Origin: Kitasatospora sp. MAA4
GTDB lineage: Bacteria; Actinomycetota; Actinomycetes; Streptomycetales; Streptomycetaceae
Length of the DNA: 64,000 nucleotides
Reading direction: 5' to 3'
Assembly (NCBI RefSeq): GCF_029893355.1
Contig: NZ_JARZAI010000006.1
Location: 248,001 to 312,000 of the forward strand
Below are positions 25,628 through 35,330 of this stretch, in pieces; position 1 is the stretch's first letter, and every line of letters begins with the position of its first letter. The position numbers and the translations under genes were made by a program. Under the pieces are notes generated by a model. It saw only the letters and a list, made by a program, of their open reading frames with translations. It was not told the origin of the DNA and ran no database searches.

Positions 25628-26320
25628 GTGCGTGAGTTCGTGGGGGCGGCGACGGCCTTCCCGGCCGTCCTGTTCAGCTTCGCGCTGGCAGTGGTGGTCG
25701 GGTACTGGCTGCTGGTGCTCGTCGGGGGAGTCGGGCACGGGGGCGGGCACGGCGGGGGACACGCCGGCGGGGGGCACGGCGGACACGGGGGTGCCGCCGG
25801 GCAGCACGGAGGCCAGGGGGGACATGGGGGGCACGGGGGCGGTCGGGGTGTGGGCGGGGTGTTGTCGGCAGTGGGACTCGGGGGAGTTCCGATCACCGTC
25901 GTGGTGTCGCTGCTGGTGGCCTTCGCCTGGTTCAGCGCCCTGGCCGGGGAGTTGGCGGGGGGACCGGGGCTCGGGGGAGCCCTGGCGGGGTCGGCGGCGG
26001 CGGCGGCCGGGGGGTGGGCGGGGGCGAGGCTGCTGGTCTCGCCACTGCGCCGGCTGCTGCCGCAGCCCGAACCGCCGCCGTCCCGACTGGACTTCGTCGG
26101 CAGCCGCTGCGTGATCCGGACCGGCCGGGTCGGGCCGGACTTCGGGCAGGCCGAGGTGCACGCACCGGACGGCTCGGCCGCCCTGGTGCAGGTCCGGCAG
26201 AGCGACGAGGACGCGGCCGGCGCCGGGAGTGCGCTGACGGCGGGAGCCACGGCGCTGATCTACGACTACGACGCGGACGGCGAGTTCTTCCGGGTGATGC
26301 CCGAACTCGCCCTGGACTGA
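25628..26320 (+). CDS. YqiJ-like/OB-fold membrane protein with Gly/His-rich segment
   Basis: GTG 25628, 230 residues. A first membrane segment (about 10-33) leads into about 40 residues made of Gly and His with a few Ala and Gln. Two more hydrophobic segments follow (about 75-140). The C-terminal 90 residues form an OB-fold-like beta domain (FVGSRCVIRT, GQAEVHAPDGSAALVQVR). This matches the inner-membrane YqiJ/NfeD-like partners that accompany flotillins, and a flotillin gene follows 72 bases later. The Gly/His-rich segment, with about ten histidines, is unusual and could bind Ni, Zn or Cu. Confidence 0.85.
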   Translation: MREFVGAATAFPAVLFSFALAVVVGYWLLVLVGGVGHGGGHGGGHAGGGHGGHGGAAGQHGGQGGHGGHGGGRGVGGVLSAVGLGGVPITVVVSLLVAFAWFSALAGELAGGPGLGGALAGSAAAAAGGWAGARLLVSPLRRLLPQPEPPPSRLDFVGSRCVIRTGRVGPDFGQAEVHAPDGSAALVQVRQSDEDAAGAGSALTAGATALIYDYDADGEFFRVMPELALD

Positions 26321-26392
26321 CCGTCATTCGGGGCGTCTGAGCCGTCCGACTCGTCAACTGATCTTCAACTGAGCATCCACGAAGGACCATTC

Positions 26393-28507
26393 ATGTCTGC
26401 ACTCGCCATCGGCATCGGTGTGCTCGTCGCCGTCGTGCTGCTCATCGGGCTCGGCTCGATGATGTTGCTCGGCCGGCTGTTCCGCAAGGTCGACCAGGGC
26501 CAGGCGCTGATCATCTCCAAGGCCAAGCACGTCGACGTGACGTTCACCGGCGCACTGGTGATGCCGGTGCTGCACCGGGCCGAGGTGATGGACATCTCGG
26601 TGAAGACCATCGAGATCTCCCGCACCGGCCGGGAGGGCCTGATCTGCCAGGACAACATCCGGGCCGACATCCGGATCGCCTTCTTCGTGCGGGTCAACAA
26701 GACCGCCGAGGACGTCATCAAGGTCGCCCAGGCGATCGGCACCGACCGGGCCAGCCACCAGGAGACGATGCAGACGCTGTTCAGCGCCAAGTTCGCGGAG
26801 GCGCTCAAGACGGTCGGCAAGCAGCTCGACTTCATCGACCTCTACACCAAGCGCGAGGAGTTCCGGGACCGGATCATCCAGGTGATCGGCACCGACCTGA
26901 ACGGCTACCACCTGGAGGACGCCGCGATCGACCACCTGGAGCAGACTCCGCTGCTCCAGCTGGACCCGGCCAACATCCTGGACGCCCAGGGCATCCGCAA
27001 GATCACCGAGCTCACCGCGCTGGAGCACATCCGCACCAACGACTACCAGCGCAACGAGGAGAAGGAGATCACCCGGCAGAACGTCGACGCCCGGGAGGCC
27101 GTCCTGGAGTTGGAGCGGCGCAAGGCCGACGCGGAGATCCGCCAGCACCGGGAGATCGAGACGCTGCGGGCCAAGGAGGAGGCCGAGACCTCCAAGGTGC
27201 AGGAGGAGGAGCGGCTGAAGGCGCACTCCGCGCTGCTGCGCACCGACGAGCTGCTCGGCGTCCAGCGGGAGAACCAGGCCCGGGAGATCGCGGTGGCCGA
27301 GAAGAACCGCGAGCGGGTGATCGCGATCGAGACCGAGCGGATCGAGAAGGACCGCCTGCTGGAGGTCATCAACCGCGAGCGGGAGACCGAACTCTCCCGG
27401 ATCTCCAAGGAGAAGGAGGTCGAGGGCGAGAAGCGGGCGGTCGCCGAGGTGGTCCGGGACCGGATCGCGGTGGACCGCACGGTGGCCGAGCAGGAGGAGG
27501 AGATCAAGCGGGTCCGGGTCGTCCAGGAGGCCGAGCGGACCCGGCAGGCGCTGGTCATCACCGCCGAGGCGGAGGCCCAGGAGCGGCTGGTCAAGGACAT
27601 CAAGGCGGCCGAGGCCGCCGAGCAGGCCGCCCACCACCGTGCCAAGGAGCAGCTGGTGCTGGCCGAAGCCCGGCAGCAGACGGCCGAGTTGGAGGCGACG
27701 GCGGCGATCCGGATGGCCCAGGGCGAGCAGGCGCAGGCCGCGGCCGAGGGCCTGGCGGCGGCGCAGGTCAAGGAGCAGGACGCGGCGGCCAGCGAGAAGG
27801 TCGGGATGGCGCAGGCTGCCGTCATGGAGCGGCAGGCGTTCGCGGAGGCGGCCGGCATCCGGGCCAAGCTGGAGGGCGAGGCCGAGGGCCTGCTGCAGAA
27901 GGCGGCCTCGATCGAGAAGGTCGGGCTCGCGGAGGCGGCCGTCAACGAGCGCAAGGCGCTGGCGGAGGCCACCGGGATCCGCGAGAAGCTGCTCGGCGAG
28001 GCGGCCGGGCTCAGGGAGAAGGCCGCGTCGATGGCGGCGCTGGACGACGCGACGCGCCAACACGAGGAGTACCGGCTGCGGTTGCAGGCCGACAAGGAGG
28101 TCCGGCTGGCCGCGCTGGACGTGCAGCGGCGGATCGCCGAGGCACAGGCCACCGTGCTGGCGACCGGCCTGGAGGGCGCGGACATCGACATCGTCGGCGG
28201 CGACAGCGTCTTCCTGGAGAAGCTGGTGGGCGCGGTGTCCTTCGGCAAGGGGGTCGACGGGTTCGTCCAGAACTCGGCTACCGTGCGGCAGTTGGGCGCC
28301 GACTGGCTGGACGGCTCGCAGAGCTTCCCGGACGATCTGACCCGGGTGCTCAGCGCGCTGGGCGGCGGGATGCCCGGCCTGAGCGGCACGGCGCTGCTGC
28401 AGTCGCTGCTGAACACCGCCGGGCCGGAGGTCGTCGAGCAGGTCAAGGAGGCGATGGCCGCCGCACCCGCACCTCTGCCGACCAAGAGCCTGAACGGTAA
28501 GAAGTAA
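26393..28507 (+). CDS. Flotillin-family (SPFH domain) protein, YqiK-like
   Basis: 704 residues from ATG 26393. One N-terminal membrane helix (about 4-27) is followed by an SPFH domain (FRKVDQGQALIISK to about residue 200). Then comes roughly 400 residues of highly charged, alanine/glutamate-rich coiled coil, including several AEAAGIRAKLEGEAEGL-like repeats, and a C-terminal segment without charge runs. Flotillins oligomerise into membrane microdomain scaffolds. The upstream membrane partner and downstream AAA ATPase form a three-gene set with short gaps (72 and 27 bp), so they probably act as one complex. Confidence 0.93.
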   Translation: MSALAIGIGVLVAVVLLIGLGSMMLLGRLFRKVDQGQALIISKAKHVDVTFTGALVMPVLHRAEVMDISVKTIEISRTGREGLICQDNIRADIRIAFFVRVNKTAEDVIKVAQAIGTDRASHQETMQTLFSAKFAEALKTVGKQLDFIDLYTKREEFRDRIIQVIGTDLNGYHLEDAAIDHLEQTPLLQLDPANILDAQGIRKITELTALEHIRTNDYQRNEEKEITRQNVDAREAVLELERRKADAEIRQHREIETLRAKEEAETSKVQEEERLKAHSALLRTDELLGVQRENQAREIAVAEKNRERVIAIETERIEKDRLLEVINRERETELSRISKEKEVEGEKRAVAEVVRDRIAVDRTVAEQEEEIKRVRVVQEAERTRQALVITAEAEAQERLVKDIKAAEAAEQAAHHRAKEQLVLAEARQQTAELEATAAIRMAQGEQAQAAAEGLAAAQVKEQDAAASEKVGMAQAAVMERQAFAEAAGIRAKLEGEAEGLLQKAASIEKVGLAEAAVNERKALAEATGIREKLLGEAAGLREKAASMAALDDATRQHEEYRLRLQADKEVRLAALDVQRRIAEAQATVLATGLEGADIDIVGGDSVFLEKLVGAVSFGKGVDGFVQNSATVRQLGADWLDGSQSFPDDLTRVLSALGGGMPGLSGTALLQSLLNTAGPEVVEQVKEAMAAAPAPLPTKSLNGKK

Positions 28508-28534
28508 CACCGAGAGCAGCAGGAGAGAACGACG

Positions 28535-31500
28535 ATGGGCGCGGAAGCGGACGGCTACCAGCTGCTGCGGGCACGACTGGCCGACCGGGCAGCCGAGTTG
28601 GGGCGGCGGGCCGAGGCGCTGAACGCCCGTCGGCAGGAGGTGTTCGGGGCGCCGGCGCTGGAGCTGACCGGCTCGCTGCGGCTGCGCACCCCCGAGAACT
28701 GCCTCCCGCGCGATCTGGTCCCGGTCGGCCCGCAGACGGTGCTGCTCGGTACGGACGCGGCGGAGGCGATGCTCTCCCCGCACGCGGCGGCGGGCGGGGA
28801 GAGCGGACACACCGTCCCCGGACTGCTGGACGACGCCCGGTTCCGCCTCGACCTGGCCGAACTCCTGCGCTACTACCGCGACGCCCGGCTGCTGCGGCTG
28901 CACCGCACCCCCGCCGGACGGCTGCTCGCGGTCTTCCGGACCGGCGAGCGGGCCGAGGACGTCCGGGTGCTGCGCTGGCAACTGGGCCGCGAGGGCGCCG
29001 AGTACCTCGACAACCGGGGCGAGCGGGACCTGCCGCAGGTCCCCGACTACGACGTGGTCTGGACCCGGACCGCGCGCGAGCAGCAGCTGCCGGGCCGGTT
29101 CCCGCGGATCTCGGTGGCGGACACCGTCTTCGTCGGGACCACCGGCGGCAGCCTGACCGTCTCGCTGAACGCCGACACCGGCACCGAGGAGCACGTCCGC
29201 CACCGCGAGCCGGTGGACGAGCCGTTGCAGAGCCTGGCCGACGCCGAGCTGTCGTACGCGATCGCCGGACCGCTGGTGCTGCTGCGGGTGCGCCCGTACA
29301 ACGAGCCGGCCGAACGCTTCCTGCTGGTCAACACCCGCACCGGCGAGGTCCGCCGCCGGGACGCGCTCGGCCAGGGCTGCCGGCTGCTGCCGGCCGACCA
29401 GGGCCTGGTCTTCCCCGGCGGCTACGAGCTGGCCGACGGCACCGGGCGGACCTTCCGGACCGACACCGAGGGCCTGCGCTTCGAGGCCGCGGTGCCCTCA
29501 CCGAACGGCGAGGACCTGCTCTACGTCTTCCGACACCCCACCGAGAGCCGCACGCTGCTGCTGCCCTGGAACACCGTGCGCCGGGAGGCCGCGGGGCCGC
29601 TGACCGGCACAGCGCACGCGCTGCTGGCCGACGGGACGCTGCTGCTGCTGCGCCCCGCCCAGGGGCCGACCCGGGCGCACGACGCGCAGGTCTGGCGCAC
29701 GCCGTTCGCCTCGACCGAGCACGCCGCCGCGCAGCCGATGGGGGACGGCCCGCTGGAGCGGATCGGCAACGCCGAGCTGGTCCGGGGCCTGGCCGCCTGC
29801 CTGGAGGTGGTACGCACCGCGACGGCCGAACCGGACACGGCTGTTCTGCTGGACGCCTGCGCCAAGGCCGCCGACCGCCACCACTGGCTGTCCGAACCGG
29901 AGTTGTTCGACCTGCGGGCGCCGCTGGAGGAGATCAGGGCGGCCACCGAGCAGCTGGGCGCGGAGCACCGGCGCCGCACCGAGCTGATCGAGCGCACCGC
30001 CGCCGCGCTCGGCCGGGCCGAGGCCGCCGCGGCCTCGCTGATCCGCCGGGCCCAGGGCGAGCCGCCGGCCGACGCCGCCGGCTGGGTCGACCGGCTCACC
30101 GAACTGCGCACATCACAGGGCGAGTTGCTCACCCTGCGGGAGCTTCCCGAACTCGACCGGGAGCGCCTGGAGGCGATCGCCGGCCGGCTCGGCGCGGAGA
30201 TCGAGGCGACCGCGGAGCGCGCGGTCGTCTTCCTCGCCCGCCCCGACGCCTTCGCCGGGCCGCTGGCCGCCGCACTGGCCGCGGCCGAGCAGGCCGAAGC
30301 GATCGGCACGGCCGCTGAGGCCGCTCCGCTGTCCGAGCAACTCACCGCTCAGGCAGCAGCGTTGGGGACCGTCACCGAGGTGGTCACCGGCCTGCCGAGC
30401 GAGGACGCCACGGTCGGTACCGCCGTCCTGCTGGCCGTCGGCGAGGTGCTGGCCGCGGTCAACCGCGCCCGCGCCGTGCTGGACGCCCGGCGCGGCGCGC
30501 TGCTGGCCGAGGAGCACCGGGCCGCCTTCGCGGCCCAGTCGGCGCTGCTCGCGCAGGCCGTCACCAGCGCCCTGGAGAGTGCCGGCTCCCCCGCCGAATG
30601 CGACGATCAACTGGCCCGTCTGCTACTGCGGTTGGACGGCCTCGACGGCCGGTTCGCGGACTCCGAAGAGCTGGCGCAGCGGCTCGCCGCGCAGCGCGAG
30701 GAGCTGCACCGCGCCTTCGCCACCCGGCGCCAGGCCCTGCTGGACGCCGCCGCCGCCCGCGCCGAGCGGATCGCCGAGTCCGGCGCCCGGGCGCTGGAGG
30801 CGCTCCGCCGCCGGCTCGCCGCGCTGAACACGGCGCAGGAGGTCAACTCCTGCCTGGCCGCCGACCCGATGGCCCTGCGGGTCCGCTCGGGCGCCGCCGA
30901 GCTGCGCGAACTCGGCGACCCGGTCCGGGCCCAGGAGGCCGAGGACGGTCTCGCGGCGGCCGCCCAGGCCGCCGTCCGGGCGCTGCGCGACCGGGCCGAG
31001 CTGTCCGCGGACGGCGGCGCGACCGTGCGGCTGGGGCGCCACCGGTTCGCGGTGCGGCGCGAGCCGGTGGAACTGACCCTGGTGCCGGACGGCGAGGGCC
31101 TGGCCTTCGCCGTCACCGGCACCGGCTACCGGCGGCCGGTGCGCAGCGCGGAGTTCGCGCGGACCAGGCCGTTCTGGACCCAGCCGCTGGTCAGCGAGTC
31201 CCCCGCGCTCTACCGCGCGGAGTACCTGGCCGCCGCCCTGCTGGCGACAGCCGAGCGCGGCGGCGGGAGCAGCGGAGAGCGCCTCTCCGTCGAGCTGCTG
31301 GCCGAGGGCCCGCTGCTCCCGCTGGTGCGCCGGGCGGCCGAGAGCGCCTACGACGAGGGGTACGAGCGCGGCGTGCACGACCAGGACGCCGCCGCCATCC
31401 TGCGGGCGCTGCTGGAACTGCGTACCGGCGCCGGCCTGCTGCGCTTCCCCAGCGCGGCCCGCACGGCGGCGCAGCTGTTCTGGGCGCACGCCGTGGACGA

Positions 31501-33238
31501 GCCGGCCCGCACCGCCTGGCAGCGCCGGGCGAGTTCGCTGCTGCGGGCCCGGGCCGCTTTCGGCAGCACCCCGGCGATCGGCGAACTCGCCGCCGAACTG
31601 GGCTCCCGGATCGCGGAGTTCACGGCAGCGCTCGGCCTGCCTGACGGCGGCGAGCAGGCCGGCGGCTACCTGCTGGAGGAACTCGGCTCCCCCGAGCGGG
31701 GATTCGTCGCCGGCGCCGGGGCCCGGACCCTGCTAGAGAAGTTCCAGCACACCGTGGGCACTCCCCAACTGACCGATGACCTACTGGCGTTGGGCTCCGA
31801 CCTGGCCGCCCGCCACCAGCTCGCCACCGCCTGGCTCAGCGCCTTCGCCGCCACCGCGGGCGCCGAGGCGGCCGACGCCCCCGAGGTCGCCGAGGCCGTC
31901 GCGCTGCTCTGCGCGGACGAACTGCCGCGCTACGACTGCGCGGCGCCGCTGGCCGCCACCGTGGAGGGCCTGCTCGGCGCGCACCCGCTGATCGCCGAGC
32001 GGCGGCTGACCGTACGGATCGACGAACTGCCCGCCCGCGCCGAGCGGTTCCGCACCGAGCGGGTCCCCGCCTACCGCGCCTACCAGCGGCAGCGGACCGA
32101 ACTGCTCGGCGCCGAGCGGACCAGGCTGCGGCTGGACGACTACCGCCCGCGCCCGCTGGCCGGTTTCGTCCGCAACCAGCTGATCGACCAGGTCTACCTG
32201 CCGCTGATCGGGGACAACCTGGCCAAGCAGCTCGGCTCCGCCGACCTCCCCGGCGCCGACCGCAGCGGACTGCTGCTGCTGGTCTCCCCGCCCGGCTACG
32301 GCAAGACGACGCTGATGGAGTACGTCGCCGACCGGCTCGGTCTGGTGATGGTCCGGGTCGACGGCCCGGCGCTCGGCCGCGCCACCACCTCGCTCGACCC
32401 GGACCGGGCGCCCGACGCGGCCGCCCGGCGCGAGGTGGAGAAGATCGTCTTCGCCCTGGAGGCCGGCAGCAACGTGCTGCTGTACCTGGACGACATCCAG
32501 CACACCTCGCCCGAGCTGCTGCAGAAGTTCATCCCGCTGTGCGACGCGCAGCGCCGGATCGAGGCGGTCAGCGACGGGCAGGCGCGCAGCTTCGACCTGC
32601 GCGGGCGGCGCTTCGCGGTCTGCCTGGCCGGCAACCCGTACACCGAGTCCGGCGCGCAGTTCAAGATCCCCGACATGCTCGCCAACCGGGCCGACGTGTG
32701 GAACCTCGGCGAGGTGCTGACCGGCCGGGACGACCTCTTCGCGCTGAGCTTCCTGGAGAACGCGCTCACCGCCAACCCGGTGCTCGCCCCGCTGGCCGGC
32801 CTGGACGGCGCCGAACTTCGCCTGCTGGTCGCGCTGGCCGCCGGCGACCCTGCCGCCCAGGCCGACCGGCTGGAACGCTCCTACGACGACCTGGAGCGGA
32901 TCCTCGCCGTGCTCGGCAGGCTGCTGCACGTCCAGCGGACCGTACTCGCCGTCAACCGCGCCTACATCGCCTCGGCCGCGCAGGCCGAGGCGGACCGCAC
33001 CGAGCCGCCGTTCCTGCTCCAGGGCTCCTACCGGAACATGGCGAGGATCGCCCAGCGGGTGCTGCCGATGATGGACCCGGCCGAGCTGGACGCGGTGATC
33101 GACGACCACTACCTCGCCGAGGCGCAGACCCTGGGCGGCGCGGCCGAGGCCAACCTGCTCAAGCTCGCCGAGCTGCGCGGCCGGGCCACCGAGGAGCAGC
33201 GCGCCCGCTGGGCCACGTTGAAGGCGGCCTATGGCTAG
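28535..33238 (+). CDS. Very large AAA ATPase of the flotillin operon (DUF3686 / 'DNA repair ATPase' type)
   Basis: 1567 residues from ATG 28535 with GGAG upstream. The N-terminal third looks like beta-propeller strands (repeated LLxVFRTGE-, LLLPWNT-like elements). The middle is Ala/Glu/Arg-rich coiled coil. The C terminus holds an AAA+ module with Walker A SPPGYGKTT (Lys1257), Walker B LLYLDDIQH and a sensor-like FAVCLAGNPY. I recall this architecture as the family annotated DNA repair ATPase (DUF3686); evidence for DNA repair is thin. Operon position suggests it remodels or is recruited by the flotillin assembly. It ends in a 4-bp overlap with the convergent PucR gene. Confidence 0.85.
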   Translation: MGAEADGYQLLRARLADRAAELGRRAEALNARRQEVFGAPALELTGSLRLRTPENCLPRDLVPVGPQTVLLGTDAAEAMLSPHAAAGGESGHTVPGLLDDARFRLDLAELLRYYRDARLLRLHRTPAGRLLAVFRTGERAEDVRVLRWQLGREGAEYLDNRGERDLPQVPDYDVVWTRTAREQQLPGRFPRISVADTVFVGTTGGSLTVSLNADTGTEEHVRHREPVDEPLQSLADAELSYAIAGPLVLLRVRPYNEPAERFLLVNTRTGEVRRRDALGQGCRLLPADQGLVFPGGYELADGTGRTFRTDTEGLRFEAAVPSPNGEDLLYVFRHPTESRTLLLPWNTVRREAAGPLTGTAHALLADGTLLLLRPAQGPTRAHDAQVWRTPFASTEHAAAQPMGDGPLERIGNAELVRGLAACLEVVRTATAEPDTAVLLDACAKAADRHHWLSEPELFDLRAPLEEIRAATEQLGAEHRRRTELIERTAAALGRAEAAAASLIRRAQGEPPADAAGWVDRLTELRTSQGELLTLRELPELDRERLEAIAGRLGAEIEATAERAVVFLARPDAFAGPLAAALAAAEQAEAIGTAAEAAPLSEQLTAQAAALGTVTEVVTGLPSEDATVGTAVLLAVGEVLAAVNRARAVLDARRGALLAEEHRAAFAAQSALLAQAVTSALESAGSPAECDDQLARLLLRLDGLDGRFADSEELAQRLAAQREELHRAFATRRQALLDAAAARAERIAESGARALEALRRRLAALNTAQEVNSCLAADPMALRVRSGAAELRELGDPVRAQEAEDGLAAAAQAAVRALRDRAELSADGGATVRLGRHRFAVRREPVELTLVPDGEGLAFAVTGTGYRRPVRSAEFARTRPFWTQPLVSESPALYRAEYLAAALLATAERGGGSSGERLSVELLAEGPLLPLVRRAAESAYDEGYERGVHDQDAAAILRALLELRTGAGLLRFPSAARTAAQLFWAHAVDEPARTAWQRRASSLLRARAAFGSTPAIGELAAELGSRIAEFTAALGLPDGGEQAGGYLLEELGSPERGFVAGAGARTLLEKFQHTVGTPQLTDDLLALGSDLAARHQLATAWLSAFAATAGAEAADAPEVAEAVALLCADELPRYDCAAPLAATVEGLLGAHPLIAERRLTVRIDELPARAERFRTERVPAYRAYQRQRTELLGAERTRLRLDDYRPRPLAGFVRNQLIDQVYLPLIGDNLAKQLGSADLPGADRSGLLLLVSPPGYGKTTLMEYVADRLGLVMVRVDGPALGRATTSLDPDRAPDAAARREVEKIVFALEAGSNVLLYLDDIQHTSPELLQKFIPLCDAQRRIEAVSDGQARSFDLRGRRFAVCLAGNPYTESGAQFKIPDMLANRADVWNLGEVLTGRDDLFALSFLENALTANPVLAPLAGLDGAELRLLVALAAGDPAAQADRLERSYDDLERILAVLGRLLHVQRTVLAVNRAYIASAAQAEADRTEPPFLLQGSYRNMARIAQRVLPMMDPAELDAVIDDHYLAEAQTLGGAAEANLLKLAELRGRATEEQRARWATLKAAYG

Positions 33239-34278
33239 AGGGGCTGGTTCGGCCAGTCCAGCAGGCGGGCGCCGAGGGCGGCCGTCTCCAGGGTGAAGCG
33301 CTGCAGGGCCTCGTCCGGGTCGAAGCCGGTCAGCTGGGTGATCCGCTCCAGGCGGTAGGAGAGCGCCCGGACGCTCAGGCCCAGCCGGCGGGCGGCCTCC
33401 GCCGCGACGTAGCGGGTCTCGGCGTAGGCGGCCAGCGTGTCGAGCAGCGGGCGGGCGCCGCCGCGGGCCGTCTCCAGCGGGCCGAGCACGCTGTGCACCA
33501 GGTCGGCCATCGCGGCCCGGTCGCGCAGCAGCACCGGCAGCACCAGCAGGTCCGCGGCGCGCAGCAGCGGACCGGGCAGGTTGAGCCGGGCGGCCTGCTC
33601 CAGCGCGGCGGTCGCCTCCTCGTAACTGCGCACCACCCCGCCGGGACCGCTGTGCGCCCGGCCGACCGCCACCCGCCGGTCGGCGGTGAGCGCGGCGAAC
33701 CGGGCGATCACCGCGCCGCCGTCCGGCCCGACCTCGCCCGCGATGCCGGGCAGGCTGGGCGCGATGCAGACCAGTCGGCCGTGCTTGACCGCGAGCAGCA
33801 CGTCGAGGTCGCCGAACCGGCCCATCAGCTGCTGCTCCACCCGGCGCACCACCGGGTCCTCCACGTCGTAGCCGTCACCCTCGGCGACTGCCACGACGTG
33901 CCGGCAGGCCAGGTTGAGCCCGAACCGCGCGGCGTGCTCGGCGAGTCGGCCGAGGTCGCTGCGGTTGCTCAGCAGGTCGGCGAGGAACTCGCGGCGGCCC
34001 GAGTCCTCCTGGTGCATCCGGTGGTGGCTGGCCCGGCTGTGCCCCTCGCCGAGCGCGGCGACGGCGGTGCGCAACGCCAGCAGCGAACCCGCCTGCACCG
34101 GACGGCCCTCCCAGGCCCCGGAGGCGGCGGCCAGGTGCTCGTCTATCAGCTCCGGCAGCGAGACGCCCTCGCCGGCCGCCTGCTCGCCGCGGCTGCGCAA
34201 GCCGTCGAGCTCCTCACGGCGCAGCCGCCGCCCGGTCCGGGCGACCTCGCCCAGCAGCTCCGCCCAGGGCGTGGCCAT
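33235..34278 (-). CDS. PucR-family transcriptional regulator
   Basis: 347 residues from ATG 34278. The C-terminal helix-turn-helix (LAAYAETRYVAAEAARRLGLSVRALSYRLERI split by its turn) is the PucR-type HTH. The middle holds a GGDEF-like, non-catalytic fold (RRVAVGRAHSGPGGV). PucR of Bacillus activates purine catabolism. Here the gene is divergent from a xanthine dehydrogenase operon across 227 bp, which supports the same job, although ligand and sites are unknown. Confidence 0.9.
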   Translation of the reverse strand: MATPWAELLGEVARTGRRLRREELDGLRSRGEQAAGEGVSLPELIDEHLAAASGAWEGRPVQAGSLLALRTAVAALGEGHSRASHHRMHQEDSGRREFLADLLSNRSDLGRLAEHAARFGLNLACRHVVAVAEGDGYDVEDPVVRRVEQQLMGRFGDLDVLLAVKHGRLVCIAPSLPGIAGEVGPDGGAVIARFAALTADRRVAVGRAHSGPGGVVRSYEEATAALEQAARLNLPGPLLRAADLLVLPVLLRDRAAMADLVHSVLGPLETARGGARPLLDTLAAYAETRYVAAEAARRLGLSVRALSYRLERITQLTGFDPDEALQRFTLETAALGARLLDWPNQPL

Positions 34279-34505
34279 CCGCGTTCTTCTCCCCGTCCGT
34301 GGAATGTGACGCGTCAGCGTATCCGGCGGGGTTGGGTGAAAGTGATCTAGGTGTGACCTCAGGCCCCCCGAACTGGTCGATCCTCCAGGTCAGCGACGTA
34401 TCGCCGGTGTCCGGCACCACTCGTCCCGGCCGCCACCGCGTTGCTTCAATCGCCGTATCGAGCTGTCGACGCCTTCAAGCGACGCGGAGAGGACGGTGGG
34501 ACAAC

Positions 34506-35330
34506 GTGGATCTGAACACGGTGCTGGAGGTGCGCGACGCCCGCCGTCGCGAGGTGTGGCAGCCGGGTGACGCCTGGCTGGGCGGCGGCACGTACCTCTT
34601 CTCCGAGCCGCAGCCGCACATCCGCCGCCTGGTCGACCTGAGCCGCACCGGCTGGGAACCGCTGCAGGTGACCCCCGAAGGGGACCTGGAGATCGCCGCG
34701 ACCTGCACCATCGCCCAGCTCTCGCGCTTCCCCAGGCCCGCGCACTGGACGGCGGCGCCGCTCTTCGAGCAGTGCTGCCGGGCCTTCCTGGCGTCCTGGA
34801 AGATCTGGAACATGGCCACCGTCGGCGGCAACCTGTGCAACGGGCTTCCCGCCGGGCCGATGATCTCGCTGACCGCCGCCCTGGACGGCGTCTGCCTGCT
34901 GCGGTCCCAGACGGGCGCGCTGCGCCGGCTCCCGGTCGCGGACTTCGTCGTCGGCGCGGGCGTCAAGGCGCTCGAACCCGGCGACCTGCTCCGTTCGATC
35001 ACCCTGCCGGCCCGCGCACTGGTCAGTCGTACAGCGTTCCGGCAGGCCTCGCTGTACGGGCTGGGCCGATCCGGTGCGCTGGTGATCGGCACGCTCGACC
35101 CCGTCGACGGCACGCTCACCATCACCGTCACCGCCTCGACCGTGCGGCCGATCCGCCTGCACTTCCCGGTGCCGCCCAACGCCGAGGCGGTGCGCGAGGC
35201 GGTCGAGTACGGGATCGAGCCGCACGAGTACTACGACGACATCCACGGACTGCCCGCCTGGCGGCGCCACATGACGTTCCGCTTCGCCGAAGAGGTCCGC
35301 CGCGAGCTGTTTGAGGAGGCCGGACGATGA
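34506..35330 (+). CDS. Xanthine dehydrogenase FAD-binding subunit
   Basis: GTG 34506, 274 residues; the open frame runs further upstream without a better start. WLGGGTYLFSEPQ and the second FAD loop KIWNMATVGGNLCNG identify the CO-dehydrogenase-flavoprotein-like FAD domain of the xanthine dehydrogenase family. It passes electrons from the iron-sulfur centres to NAD+. The stop overlaps the start of the next gene as ATGA, so the subunits should be made in step. The 227-bp gap to the PucR gene should hold the operator. Confidence 0.92.
   Translation: MDLNTVLEVRDARRREVWQPGDAWLGGGTYLFSEPQPHIRRLVDLSRTGWEPLQVTPEGDLEIAATCTIAQLSRFPRPAHWTAAPLFEQCCRAFLASWKIWNMATVGGNLCNGLPAGPMISLTAALDGVCLLRSQTGALRRLPVADFVVGAGVKALEPGDLLRSITLPARALVSRTAFRQASLYGLGRSGALVIGTLDPVDGTLTITVTASTVRPIRLHFPVPPNAEAVREAVEYGIEPHEYYDDIHGLPAWRRHMTFRFAEEVRRELFEEAGR

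Noticed and set aside
26354..29203. A 949-residue minus-strand frame opposite the flotillin gene
   Set aside because: It is the antisense of a long coiled-coil coding region; no ribosome site or domain, while the plus frame is clearly flotillin.
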